The notes: generated by a model from the sequence alone, not told the origin. A stretch of 6,570 nt of DNA from Paracoccaceae bacterium (GCA_024304875.1 JAMWZF010000121.1:1-6570), one strand, 5' to 3'; positions 1 through 5,895 are shown, counted from the stretch's first letter. Numbers and translations: made by a program.

Positions 1-347
1 AAGAACTGCGAATTCGCCGAGTTGGGGTTCTGCGACCGCGCGGCGCCAAGCGAGCCGCGGGCGTGGGGCAGCTTGGAGAACTCGGCCCGCAGGTCCGGCT
101 TGTCCGAGCCGCCGCGCCCGGCGCGGGAGGTGTCGCCGCCCGCCTTGCCGTACTGCACGTCGCCGGTCTGGGCCATGAAGCCCTCGATCACGCGGTGGAA
201 CACCACGCCGTCGTAGGCGCCCTCGCGGGCCAGCTCCTTCATCCGGGCCACGTGGGCCGGGGCCACGTCGGGCAGAAGCTGGATGGTGACGGTGCCGCCC
301 TTCAGCTCGATCAGGATGGTGTTCTCGGGGTCTTTGATCTCGGCCAT
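1..347 (-). CDS. ppiB: Peptidyl-prolyl cis-trans isomerase, cyclophilin type (3' partial)
   Basis: Cyclophilin that catalyses cis-trans isomerisation of Xaa-Pro bonds during protein folding. The first 115 codons are present and the C-terminus lies beyond the left edge. The translation carries the cyclophilin signature FHRVIEGFMAQTGD (residues 50-63), with the catalytic arginine at R52 and active-site F57, M58 and Q60. It also has GGSDKPDLRAEF (79-90) and SQNPNSANSQF (105-115), where Q114 and F115 match substrate-pocket residues of human CypA. There is no signal peptide; the acidic N-terminus (MAEIKDPENT) points to a cytoplasmic PpiB-like enzyme. The start at 347 is supported by GGAGGG at 354-359, 6 nt upstream. 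The gene is divergent from pgk. Family assignment is near certain; the symbol is by similarity and the exact paralogue is not resolved. Confidence 0.95.
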   Translation of the reverse strand, partial: MAEIKDPENTILIELKGGTVTIQLLPDVAPAHVARMKELAREGAYDGVVFHRVIEGFMAQTGDVQYGKAGGDTSRAGRGGSDKPDLRAEFSKLPHARGSLGAARSQNPNSANSQF

Positions 348-381
348 CTGCGGCCCTCCGTGGTCAATCAGGTCGCGGCGG

Positions 382-410
382 ACCCTATGTTGGCCCCCGG
401 CCGCGGGCAA
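382..410 (-). promoter_or_regulatory. Possible sigma70-type promoter for the cyclophilin gene
   Basis: On the minus strand TTGCCC (410 to 405) is followed after 17 nt by TAGGGT (387 to 382), which would start transcription roughly 30 nt before the cyclophilin start codon. The spacing is ideal and the -35 is fair, but the -10 matches only three consensus positions. This is a motif reading only. Confidence 0.28.
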
Positions 411-411
411 G

Positions 412-425
412 GGCGCCCGGGCGCC
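412..425. repeat. 14-bp perfect GC palindrome in the cyclophilin/pgk divergent spacer
   Basis: GGCGCCCGGGCGCC reads identically on both strands. It lies between two divergent genes, just upstream of the possible minus-strand -35 (405-410) and of the possible pgk -35 (438-443), a place where an operator could act on both. In DNA this GC-rich, a pure G/C palindrome may also be chance. No regulator family can be assigned. Confidence 0.3.
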
Positions 426-437
426 GATGACGACAGG

Positions 438-466
438 TTGACCCCCGGGGCCGAAAGACCGATGTC
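438..466 (+). promoter_or_regulatory. Possible pgk promoter
   Basis: TTGACC at 438-443 matches five of six -35 consensus bases. The hexamer 17 nt downstream, GATGTC (461-466), is a poor -10. If used, transcription would begin near 473, after the alternative ATG at 462, which agrees with choosing 498 as the pgk start. Weak evidence. Confidence 0.25.
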
Positions 467-497
467 AAAGGCGAAACTCAGCCAAGGGAGACGCCGG

Positions 498-1676
498 ATG
501 GCCTGGAAAACGCTCGACGACATGGGGGATCTCTCCGGCAAGATCGTGCTGACGCGCGTCGACATCAACGTCCCCGTGGAGGACGGCCGCGTCACCGACG
601 CCACCCGGATCGAACGGATCGTGCCCACGATCAAGGACATCCTCGCCAAGGGCGGCACCCCCGTCATGCTGGCGCACTTCGGCCGGCCCAAGGGCAAGCC
701 GGTGGCCGACATGTCCCTGCGCGTGACCCTTCCCGCGCTGGAAGAGGCTCTGGGAACCCATGTCACCTTCATCGAGCGACCGGACCGCGCCGCCCTCGAA
801 GGCGCCAGCGGCCCCGTGCTGGTCGAGAACACCCGCTTCTCCCCGATGGAGGAGGCGAACGATCCGCAGATGGCGCAATTCCTCGCCTCCCTCGGCGACA
901 TCTACTGCAACGACGCCTTCTCGGCCGCCCACCGGGCCCATGCCTCGACCGAGGGGGTCGCCCACCTCCTGCCGTCCTGCGCCGGCCGGCTGATGGAGGC
1001 CGAGCTCTCGGCGCTCGAGGCTGCCCTGACCACCCCCGACCGGCCCCTGATCGCCGTGGTCGGCGGGGCGAAGGTCTCGACCAAGCTCGACCTCCTCGGA
1101 AACCTCGTGCGCAAGGTGAACCACCTCGTCATCGGCGGCGGAATGGCGAACACCTTCCTCGCCGCCCAGGGGATCGGCGTCGGCAAGTCGCTGTGCGAGC
1201 ACGACCTCGGCGAGACCGCGCGCGAGATCCTCAAGAAGGCCGGCGAGGCCAGCTGCGAGATCCACCTGCCCGTCGACGTGGTCGTCGCGCGCGAGTTCAA
1301 GGCGGGCGCGGCCTCCGAAGTCGTCGATGTGCGCGCCTGCCCCGAGGACGCGATGATCCTCGACGCCGGGCCGCAGACGGTAAAGCATTTCCAGGATCTG
1401 CTGGAGGAGGCGAAAACCCTGATCTGGAACGGCCCCCTCGGTGCCTTCGAGATCGTGCCCTTCGATGCGGCGACCGTCGCGGCGGCCCAGGCGGCGGCCA
1501 AGGCGACCAAGGCCGGCGACCTCGTCTCGGTCGCGGGCGGCGGGGATACGGTCGCGGCGCTGAACCATGCGGGCGTGGCGGACGACTTCACCTATGTCTC
1601 CACCGCCGGCGGCGCGTTCCTGGAATGGCTGGAAGGCAAGACCCTGCCCGGCGTCGCGGCCCTGCACCAGGACTGA
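498..1676 (+). CDS. pgk: Phosphoglycerate kinase
   Basis: Cytoplasmic enzyme that interconverts 1,3-bisphosphoglycerate + ADP and 3-phosphoglycerate + ATP in glycolysis, gluconeogenesis and the Calvin cycle. It is 392 aa, normal for bacterial PGK. The N-terminal substrate domain has RVDINVPVEDG (20-30), R37, and HFGRPKG (60-66), which bind 3-phosphoglycerate, and then NDAFSAAHRAHAST. The C-terminal nucleotide domain has GGAKVSTK (189-196), NGPLGAFE (311-318) and GGGDT (347-351). RVDIN and HFGRP differ by one conservative residue each from the commoner RVDFN and HLGRP. The start at 498 has AGGGAG (485-490) at 7-nt spacing; an in-frame ATG at 462 would add 12 basic residues and lacks a good ribosome site. 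The gene is divergent from the cyclophilin, convergent with the oxidase operon, and followed by hairpins. Confidence 0.98.
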   Translation: MAWKTLDDMGDLSGKIVLTRVDINVPVEDGRVTDATRIERIVPTIKDILAKGGTPVMLAHFGRPKGKPVADMSLRVTLPALEEALGTHVTFIERPDRAALEGASGPVLVENTRFSPMEEANDPQMAQFLASLGDIYCNDAFSAAHRAHASTEGVAHLLPSCAGRLMEAELSALEAALTTPDRPLIAVVGGAKVSTKLDLLGNLVRKVNHLVIGGGMANTFLAAQGIGVGKSLCEHDLGETAREILKKAGEASCEIHLPVDVVVAREFKAGAASEVVDVRACPEDAMILDAGPQTVKHFQDLLEEAKTLIWNGPLGAFEIVPFDAATVAAAQAAAKATKAGDLVSVAGGGDTVAALNHAGVADDFTYVSTAGGAFLEWLEGKTLPGVAALHQD

Positions 1677-1683
1677 GGACGGG

Positions 1684-1703
1684 AGGCGCGGCGAGCCACG
1701 CCT
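1684..1703 (+). terminator. Imperfect hairpin just after pgk
   Basis: AGGCG (1684-1688) pairs with CGCCT (1699-1703), and after one C/A mismatch a short GG/CC pairing continues inside. It begins 7 nt past the pgk stop codon, where a terminator or 3'-end stabiliser is expected. No T-tract follows (TTACGGG), so it does not fit a classical intrinsic terminator. Confidence 0.3.
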
Positions 1704-1751
1704 TACGGGCGCGTCACGGCGGCGTTGCGCGGGTAACCGAGGGTTCTCCAA

Positions 1752-1825
1752 AAGATGAGTATTTGGGCCAGCCCGAAATCAGGGCGCGGGCCCTGCTGCC
1801 TCGGGCTGGTCCAAATACTCTTCTT
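1752..1825. terminator. Long nested hairpin between convergent genes, probable bidirectional terminator
   Basis: The left arm 1752-1776 and right arm 1801-1825 are inverted repeats of 25 bp with one T/T mismatch and one G:T wobble. The core AGTATTTGG...CCAGCCCGA is mirrored by TCGGGCTGG...CCAAATACT. Within the 24-nt loop a second perfect stem, CAGGGC (1780-1785) and GCCCTG (1790-1795), closes a GCGG tetraloop. The outer ends are A-rich on the left and T-rich on the right: plus-strand transcripts leave the core stem through CTCTTCTT and minus-strand transcripts through CATCTTTT. That suits termination from both sides, between the ends of pgk (1676) and the oxidase operon (1898). The arms could also be a dispersed intergenic palindromic repeat, which one window cannot show. 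Confidence 0.6.
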
Positions 1826-1843
1826 CGGGAGCAACGGCGCGCT

Positions 1844-1891
1844 GTCCCGTGCAACCTCGATCGAGGGTCCCGTAAGACGGGGCTCGCCCCG
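1844..1891 (-). terminator. Cluster of palindromes downstream of the oxidase operon, possible terminator
   Basis: A perfect 12-bp palindrome, CCTCGATCGAGG (1855-1866), is flanked by two direct copies of GTCCCGT (1844-1850 and 1867-1873). The second copy can form a 7-bp stem with ACGGGGC (1877-1883) around a 3-nt loop. Competing with it, CGGGG (1878-1882) pairs with CCCCG (1887-1891), which on the minus strand is followed by TCTTA. These lie 7 nt and more past the stop codon of the last oxidase-operon gene, so a minus-strand terminator or mRNA 3'-end structure is plausible. No clear T-run is present. Confidence 0.35.
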
Positions 1892-1897
1892 CCCCTC

Positions 1898-1999
1898 CTA
1901 GAGAAGAACCGCCCGGATGCCGTAAGCGACGACTGCCAGCACCGCCACGCTGGCCGCCCAGATCCCCACGAACCACGCCAGCCGCTTCAGCGTCTCCAT
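1898..1999 (-). CDS. DUF2474-family small membrane protein of the bd-type oxidase operon
   Basis: A 33-aa protein starting METLKRLAWFVGIW and ending YGIRAVLL: a short basic N-terminus, one hydrophobic helix (about residues 8-30) and a basic residue (R29) near the C-terminus. This matches the DUF2474 pattern, a family encoded directly after CIO-type cytochrome bd genes and thought to play a part like CydX, the single-helix subunit that stabilises E. coli cytochrome bd. Its ATG shares one base with the subunit II stop codon (TGATG), which implies translational coupling and a shared stoichiometry. It is the last gene of the operon and ends with TAG. The assignment rests on sequence pattern and position; the exact function is inferred. 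It is easily missed because of its size. Confidence 0.85.
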   Translation of the reverse strand: METLKRLAWFVGIWAASVAVLAVVAYGIRAVLL

Positions 2000-3009
2000 C
2001 AGTGGTACCCCTCCTCGGGGTCCATCTTGCCGCGGAAGACCCAGTAGGCGTAGGCGGTATAGGCAAGGATGATCGGGATCAGCACCGCCGCGCCCACCAG
2101 CATGAACATCTGGCTCGATTCGGGGGCCGCCGCCTCGGCCAGCGTCACGGACGGAGGGATCACGTAGGGCCACATGCTGACGCCAAGGCCGACGAAGCAC
2201 AGCCCGAAAAGCGCCAGCGCCAGCACGAAGGGCAGCCAGTCCCGCCCGTCGGTCACCAGCGACCAGCCGAGGCCGAGGGTCAGCAGCGCGACGGCGACCG
2301 GCACGGGAGAGACCCAGAGGATCTCCGGCCAGCCGAACCAGCGCGAGAAGTAGACCGGCTCCAGGAAGGGCGTCGCGAGGCTCACCGCCACGATCCCCGC
2401 CACCGTCGCGATGCCGAAGGCGCGGGCCCGGCGGCGGACGTGTGCCTGCACCTCGCCCTCGAGCTTGAGGTTCAGCCAGCAGGCTCCGAGGAACCCGTAG
2501 CCCGCCACCACCGCGACACCGCTCAGCACGGTGAAGGGCGTCAGCCAGTCCCACCAGCCGCCGGCGTAGGCGCGGCCCTCGACCTCGATCCCCTGGAGCA
2601 GCGCGCCGAGGGCGATTCCCTGCGCGAAGGCCGCCACCACCGACCCCGCGATGAAGGCCCCGTCCCAGGCCTTGCGCCCGATCGCCGTCTCGGCCCGCCA
2701 GCGGAACTCGAAGGCCACCCCTCGGAAGATCAGCGCCAGCAGCATGGCGATGATCGGCGGGTAGAGCGCCGGCAGGATGATCGAATAGGCCAGCGGGAAC
2801 GCGGCGAAGAGCCCCCCGCCCCCCAGCACCAGCCAGGTCTCGTTCCCGTCCCAGACCGGCGCGACCGAGTTCATCATGATGTCCCGGTCCTTCTTTTCCG
2901 GGAAGAAGGGGTAGAGGATCCCGATGCCGAGGTCGAAGCCGTCGAGGACGACATAGACGAAGACGGCGAAGGCCAGGATCAGGGCCCAGATCATGGTGAG
3001 ATCGGTCAT
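1999..3009 (-). CDS. cydB: Cytochrome bd-type quinol oxidase subunit II (CydB/CioB)
   Basis: The partner subunit of the bd-type terminal oxidase, an integral inner-membrane protein needed for assembly and stability of the complex. It is 336 aa, about the length of CioB/CydB proteins, with eight to nine hydrophobic segments. Family motifs are YVVLDGFDLGIG (19-30), WDGNETWLVLGGG (53-65), FRGVAFEFR (95-103) and MWPYVIPPSVTL (279-290). The start ATG (3009-3007) overlaps the subunit I stop in ATGA, and the stop TGA overlaps the start of the DUF2474 gene, so the three genes form a tightly coupled operon. The equivalent Rhodobacter gene is called qxtB and that of Pseudomonas cioB; the symbol cydB is the generic family name. 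Function is assigned with high confidence; electron-donor specificity is by family. Confidence 0.96.
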   Translation of the reverse strand: MTDLTMIWALILAFAVFVYVVLDGFDLGIGILYPFFPEKKDRDIMMNSVAPVWDGNETWLVLGGGGLFAAFPLAYSIILPALYPPIIAMLLALIFRGVAFEFRWRAETAIGRKAWDGAFIAGSVVAAFAQGIALGALLQGIEVEGRAYAGGWWDWLTPFTVLSGVAVVAGYGFLGACWLNLKLEGEVQAHVRRRARAFGIATVAGIVAVSLATPFLEPVYFSRWFGWPEILWVSPVPVAVALLTLGLGWSLVTDGRDWLPFVLALALFGLCFVGLGVSMWPYVIPPSVTLAEAAAPESSQMFMLVGAAVLIPIILAYTAYAYWVFRGKMDPEEGYH

Positions 3010-4424
3010 GCGCCCTGCACCTTCCGGGTCTGCTGGGCCGGCGTGGTGCCCGCCGTCCGGATCGGCCCTGGCTCGGCGCTCTCGCCCTTCTCGTCGGGCT
3101 TGGGTTCATGGGACATCAGCTTCAGGATGTAGAGGACGCCGGCCCCGAAGACGAGGAAGTAGATGACGACGAAGGCGACCAGCGAGGCGGCCACCGCCTG
3201 CGCGCCAAGGGGCGAGGCCGCCTCCGCCGTCAGCATCTCGCCGTAGACGACGTAAGGCTGCCGCCCCACCTCGGTCGTGATCCAGCCCGCGATCACCGCG
3301 ACCAGCCCCGAGGGCGCCATCAGCACCTGCGCCCGGTGCAGCCAGCGCGCTTCGTAGAGGTGCCCGCGCCAGCGCGCCCAGAGGCCCCAGAGCCCGAGGC
3401 CCAGCATCAGGAACCCGATGCCGACCATGATGCGGAAGGCGAAGAAGACGATCCCCACCGGCGGCTCCAGCTCGTCCGGCACGGTATCGAGCCCGTCCAT
3501 CTGCGCGTCCCATCCCTTTTCGAGGATGGGCCCGCCGATGCGCGGGATCGACACCTCGTAGCGCATCACGCCCGCCTCCTGGTCGGGAATGCCGAAGAGG
3601 ATGAGCGGGATGCCGTCCTCGTGGCTCTCGAAATGGCCCTCCATCGCCAGCACCTTGGTCGGCTGGTACTCGTAGGTGTTCAGCCCGTGCTCGTGCCCCA
3701 GCACGATCTGCAGGGGCGCCGTCACCGCGATCATCCAGAGCGCCATCGACACCATCGTCCGCACCGCCGGATTGCGCGACCGGCCCCGCAGCAGGTGCCA
3801 GGCCCCCACGCCGCCGACGATGAAGGCGGTCGTCAGGTACGCCGCCGTCAGCGTATGGGCCAGCCGGTAGGGGAAGGACGGGTTGAAGACGATCGCCCAC
3901 CAGTCCTCGGGCACGAACTGGCCGACGTCGTTGATCGAATAGCCCTGCGGCGTGTGCATCCAGCTGTTCACGCTGAGGATCCAGGTGGCCGAGATGGCGG
4001 TGCCCACGGCGACCATCGCCGTGGCGAACATGTGCAGCCCGGGGCCGACGCGCGACCGCCCGAACAGCATGATGCCGAGGAACCCCGCCTCGAGGAAGAA
4101 GGCGGTCAGCACCTCGTAGGCCATGAGCGGGCCAAGCACCGGGCCGGTCCGGTCCGAGAAGACCGACCAGTTGGTCCCGAACTGATAGGACATCACGATG
4201 CCCGAGACGACGCCCATCGCGAAGGAGATCGCGAAGATCTTCACCCAGAACCGGAACAGCCGCAGGTAGACCTCGTCTTTCGTCCAGAGCCAGAGGCCGT
4301 TCAGCACCGCGAGGTAGCTGGCGAGCCCGATGGAGAAGGCCGGGAAGATGAAATGGAAGGCGACGGTAAAGGCGAACTGGATCCGCGCCAGCAGCACCGC
4401 GTCCATGCCGAGAAAGGTCTCCAT
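3006..4424 (-). CDS. cydA: Cytochrome bd-type quinol oxidase subunit I, CIO-like short Q-loop (CydA/CioA)
   Basis: The catalytic subunit, which oxidises quinol and reduces O2 to water at hemes in the inner membrane without pumping protons. It is 472 aa. Residues equivalent to E. coli heme ligands are visible: H24 (E. coli H19), H190 in PYRLAHT (H186) and M333 in FAFRIM (M393). The proton/heme-pocket acids E104 and E112 (AYEVLTAFFLE) are kept, as are the quinol-loop K257 and E262 (PTKVLAME). The Q-loop (about 244-325) lacks the long insertion of E. coli CydA, which places it with the CIO/QxtA branch, often cyanide-insensitive. GRQP (387-390) is present. A hydrophilic tail (about 438-472) ends the protein. 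The start at 4424 has only a weak GGGG site upstream; ATG at 4406 is a possible alternative. The stop overlaps cydB by 4 nt. Confidence 0.95.
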   Translation of the reverse strand: METFLGMDAVLLARIQFAFTVAFHFIFPAFSIGLASYLAVLNGLWLWTKDEVYLRLFRFWVKIFAISFAMGVVSGIVMSYQFGTNWSVFSDRTGPVLGPLMAYEVLTAFFLEAGFLGIMLFGRSRVGPGLHMFATAMVAVGTAISATWILSVNSWMHTPQGYSINDVGQFVPEDWWAIVFNPSFPYRLAHTLTAAYLTTAFIVGGVGAWHLLRGRSRNPAVRTMVSMALWMIAVTAPLQIVLGHEHGLNTYEYQPTKVLAMEGHFESHEDGIPLILFGIPDQEAGVMRYEVSIPRIGGPILEKGWDAQMDGLDTVPDELEPPVGIVFFAFRIMVGIGFLMLGLGLWGLWARWRGHLYEARWLHRAQVLMAPSGLVAVIAGWITTEVGRQPYVVYGEMLTAEAASPLGAQAVAASLVAFVVIYFLVFGAGVLYILKLMSHEPKPDEKGESAEPGPIRTAGTTPAQQTRKVQGA

Positions 4425-4576
4425 CCGATACGCCCCGATGTGGTTAATTCCGGTATACTGGCAAAGATATGCGCAAGGACGCACCGATCCACGCGACATT
4501 CCGCCCCCCTGCCACGTTGCGAAGGCCGGCCCGGCCCCCTAGAACGGGCGCGGACAGACCACAGTGGAGCAGCCCG
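4425..4576. promoter_or_regulatory. Divergent promoter region of cydA and fda
   Basis: This 152-bp spacer must hold the promoters of both the oxidase operon (leftward) and fda (rightward). It is locally AT-richer at 4441-4472. TATACT (4454-4459) resembles a -10 on the plus strand and TATACC a -10 on the minus strand, but neither has a convincing -35 at 16-18 nt. TGCG (4470-4473) and CGCA (4480-4483) form a small dyad. I find no TTGAT-N4-ATCAA Fnr-type box here. The promoter role is inferred from gene orientation rather than from a clear motif. Confidence 0.4.
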
Positions 4577-5470
4577 ATGACGACCCAAGCCATGGCCGAG
4601 CAGATGCGCAGCGCGGGAGGCTTCATCGCCGCCCTCGACCAGTCCGGCGGCTCCACCCCGAAGGCGCTGAAGCTCTACGGCATCGAGGAGGACCAGTATT
4701 CCTCGGACGCCGAGATGTTCGACCTGATCCACCAGATGCGCAGCCGCATCGCGCAGGCCCCCGCCTTCACCGGCGACAAGGTGATCGGCGCGATCCTCTT
4801 CGAGGACACGATGGACCGGCAGATCGGCGGCAAGCCGGCGGCGCGCTTCCTCTGGGAAGACCGGGGCGTCGTGCCCTTCCTCAAGGTCGACAAGGGGCTG
4901 GAAGAGGCCGAGAACGGCGTGAAGCTGATGAAGGACATCCCCGGCCTCGATGCGCTCTGCGAGCGGGCCGTCGGCCACGGCATCTTCGGCACCAAGATGC
5001 GCTCGGTCATCGACGCGGCGAACGAGGACGGCATCCGCGCCATCGTCGCCCAGCAGTTCCGGGTGGGCGCGCAGATCGCCGCGCATGGCCTCATGCCGAT
5101 CCTCGAACCCGAAGTGACCATCTCCATCGATGACAAGGCCGAGGCGGAAGAGATCCTCCAGCGCGAGATCCTGAGCGCCCTGGACGCCCTGCCCGAGGGC
5201 GAGCAGGTCATGCTGAAGCTGTCCTTGCCGACGACCGAAAACTTCTACAAGCCGCTGATCGACCACCCCAAGGTGATGCGCGTCGTCGCCCTCTCCGGCG
5301 GCTATGCGCGGGGCGAGGCGAACGCCAAGCTGGCCCGCAATACCGGCATGATCGCCTCCTTCTCCCGCGCCCTGACCGAGGGTCTCTCGGCGCAGCAGTC
5401 GGACGAGGAGTTCAACGACGCGATCGCCGAGGCGATCACCTCGATCCACGCGGCCTCGGTCGCGGGCTGA
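4577..5470 (+). CDS. fda: Class I fructose-bisphosphate aldolase
   Basis: Cleaves fructose 1,6-bisphosphate to dihydroxyacetone phosphate and glyceraldehyde 3-phosphate, or runs in reverse, by a Schiff-base mechanism without metal. It is 297 aa, the size of the short bacterial class I enzymes such as Staphylococcus Fda. It matches that family along its whole length: FIAALDQSGGSTPKALK (16-32), GAILFEDTMDR (71-81), GVVPFLKVDKGL (97-108), IFGTKMRS (136-143), EPEV (177-180), VMLKLSLPT (211-219) with K214 as the probable Schiff-base lysine, VVALSGGY (236-243) and ASFSRAL (260-266). The start at 4577 has GGAG (4566-4569) at 7-nt spacing and gives the family's usual N-terminus. It lies 2.9 kb from pgk in the same orientation, with the oxidase operon between. 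Confidence 0.96.
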   Translation: MTTQAMAEQMRSAGGFIAALDQSGGSTPKALKLYGIEEDQYSSDAEMFDLIHQMRSRIAQAPAFTGDKVIGAILFEDTMDRQIGGKPAARFLWEDRGVVPFLKVDKGLEEAENGVKLMKDIPGLDALCERAVGHGIFGTKMRSVIDAANEDGIRAIVAQQFRVGAQIAAHGLMPILEPEVTISIDDKAEAEEILQREILSALDALPEGEQVMLKLSLPTTENFYKPLIDHPKVMRVVALSGGYARGEANAKLARNTGMIASFSRALTEGLSAQQSDEEFNDAIAEAITSIHAASVAG

Positions 5471-5503
5471 GTCGGGGCCAAGCAGCCGGTCCCGATTTTC
5501 CGA

Positions 5504-5522
5504 TCCCTTTTGAAGAAAGGGG
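5504..5522 (+). terminator. Hairpin after fda, weak terminator candidate
   Basis: CCCTTT (5505-5510) pairs perfectly with AAAGGG (5516-5521) around TGAAG, plus one T:G wobble pair outside. It lies 33 nt past the fda stop. The downstream sequence (ATTCAC) has no T-run, so intrinsic termination is uncertain and read-through into the next gene is possible. Confidence 0.3.
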
Positions 5523-5545
5523 ATTCACAGCGCGAATCGCCTGTG
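5522..5545. promoter_or_regulatory. Inverted pair of GANTC sites within a dyad upstream of the FtsB-like gene
   Basis: GATTC (5522-5526) and GAATC (5534-5538) form an inverted pair separated by 7 nt. GANTC is the methylation target of the alphaproteobacterial CcrM methyltransferase. The same stretch folds as CACAG (5526-5530) with CTGTG (5541-5545), extended inward by GCG/CGC with one bulged C. It lies 50-74 nt before the start codon. A regulatory role is inference only; the downstream stretch also contains a GGGGC (5563-5567) / GCCCC (5575-5579) stem just before the ribosome site. Confidence 0.3.
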
Positions 5546-5595
5546 GCATTGTCGCGGGAAATGGGGCCGGCAGAGCCCCGATCGAGGCAGTAAAG

Positions 5596-5895
5596 ATGAT
5601 CCGCAGAAGCCGCCTGTCCCTGGGCCCCCTCCTCTACTTCACCGCCATCGTCGTGGCCGGCGCCTACTTCGTCTTCGCCGCCGTGCAGGGGCAATACGGG
5701 GTGTTCGAGCGGGCCGGCATCGACGCCGAGGGCCGCGAGCTTCGGGCCGAGCTGGCGCTGCTGGAGGCCGAGGTCGCCCGGATGGAGAACCTCACCCGGC
5801 GCCTGTCGGACGACTATCTCGACCTCGACCTGCTGGACGAACAGGCCCGCGACGTGCTCGGCCTGATCCGCTCGGACGAGATCGTCATCCGCTGA
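5596..5895 (+). CDS. FtsB/DivIC-like septum formation initiator family protein
   Basis: A 99-aa predicted bitopic inner-membrane protein. It has a basic cytoplasmic N-terminus (MIRRSR), one transmembrane helix (about 11-30), QGQYGVFER (31-39), resembling the short linker after the helix in DivIC/FtsB proteins, then a periplasmic coiled coil rich in E, L and R (about 43-72) and a C-terminal LDEQARDVLGLIRSDEIVI segment typical of the family. FtsB bridges FtsL and FtsQ in the divisome and helps activate septal peptidoglycan synthesis; that role is by family. The start has GAGG (5584-5587) at 8-nt spacing. It follows fda by 125 bp on the same strand and its 3' end overlaps the opposing hydrolase gene by 11 bp. 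The short size limits certainty of orthology to FtsB itself. Confidence 0.88.
   Translation: MIRRSRLSLGPLLYFTAIVVAGAYFVFAAVQGQYGVFERAGIDAEGRELRAELALLEAEVARMENLTRRLSDDYLDLDLLDEQARDVLGLIRSDEIVIR

Noticed and set aside
462..497. Upstream in-frame ATG for pgk at 462
   Set aside because: It would add a basic 12-residue leader unlike PGK N-termini and lacks a good ribosome site, whereas the ATG at 498 has AGGGAG at 7-nt spacing.
1193..2047. 284-codon plus-strand frame across the pgk end and the following gap
   Set aside because: It is an arginine- and glycine-rich out-of-frame reading of pgk running on through the hairpin region, without domains.
1898..3109. 403-codon minus frame that ends in the DUF2474 protein
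   Set aside because: Only the last 33 codons are real. The upstream part is an out-of-frame reading of cydB, and the TGATG junction explains why the frames connect.
4425..4499. N-terminal extension of cydA to an ATG at 4499
   Set aside because: The extra 25 residues are hydrophilic and Cys-rich and would precede the normal CioA-like N-terminus; the extension also covers most of the likely promoter.
3108..4580. Long plus-strand open frame antisense to cydA (490 codons)
   Set aside because: Its translation is a low-complexity run of R, H, D, E and P with no motif, as expected opposite a GC-rich gene. The minus strand encodes a clear oxidase subunit with heme ligands.
4301..5449. Long minus-strand open frame across fda
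   Set aside because: It is a reverse-strand shadow of the aldolase gene, which matches its family along its whole length; the shadow has no recognisable domain or ribosome site.
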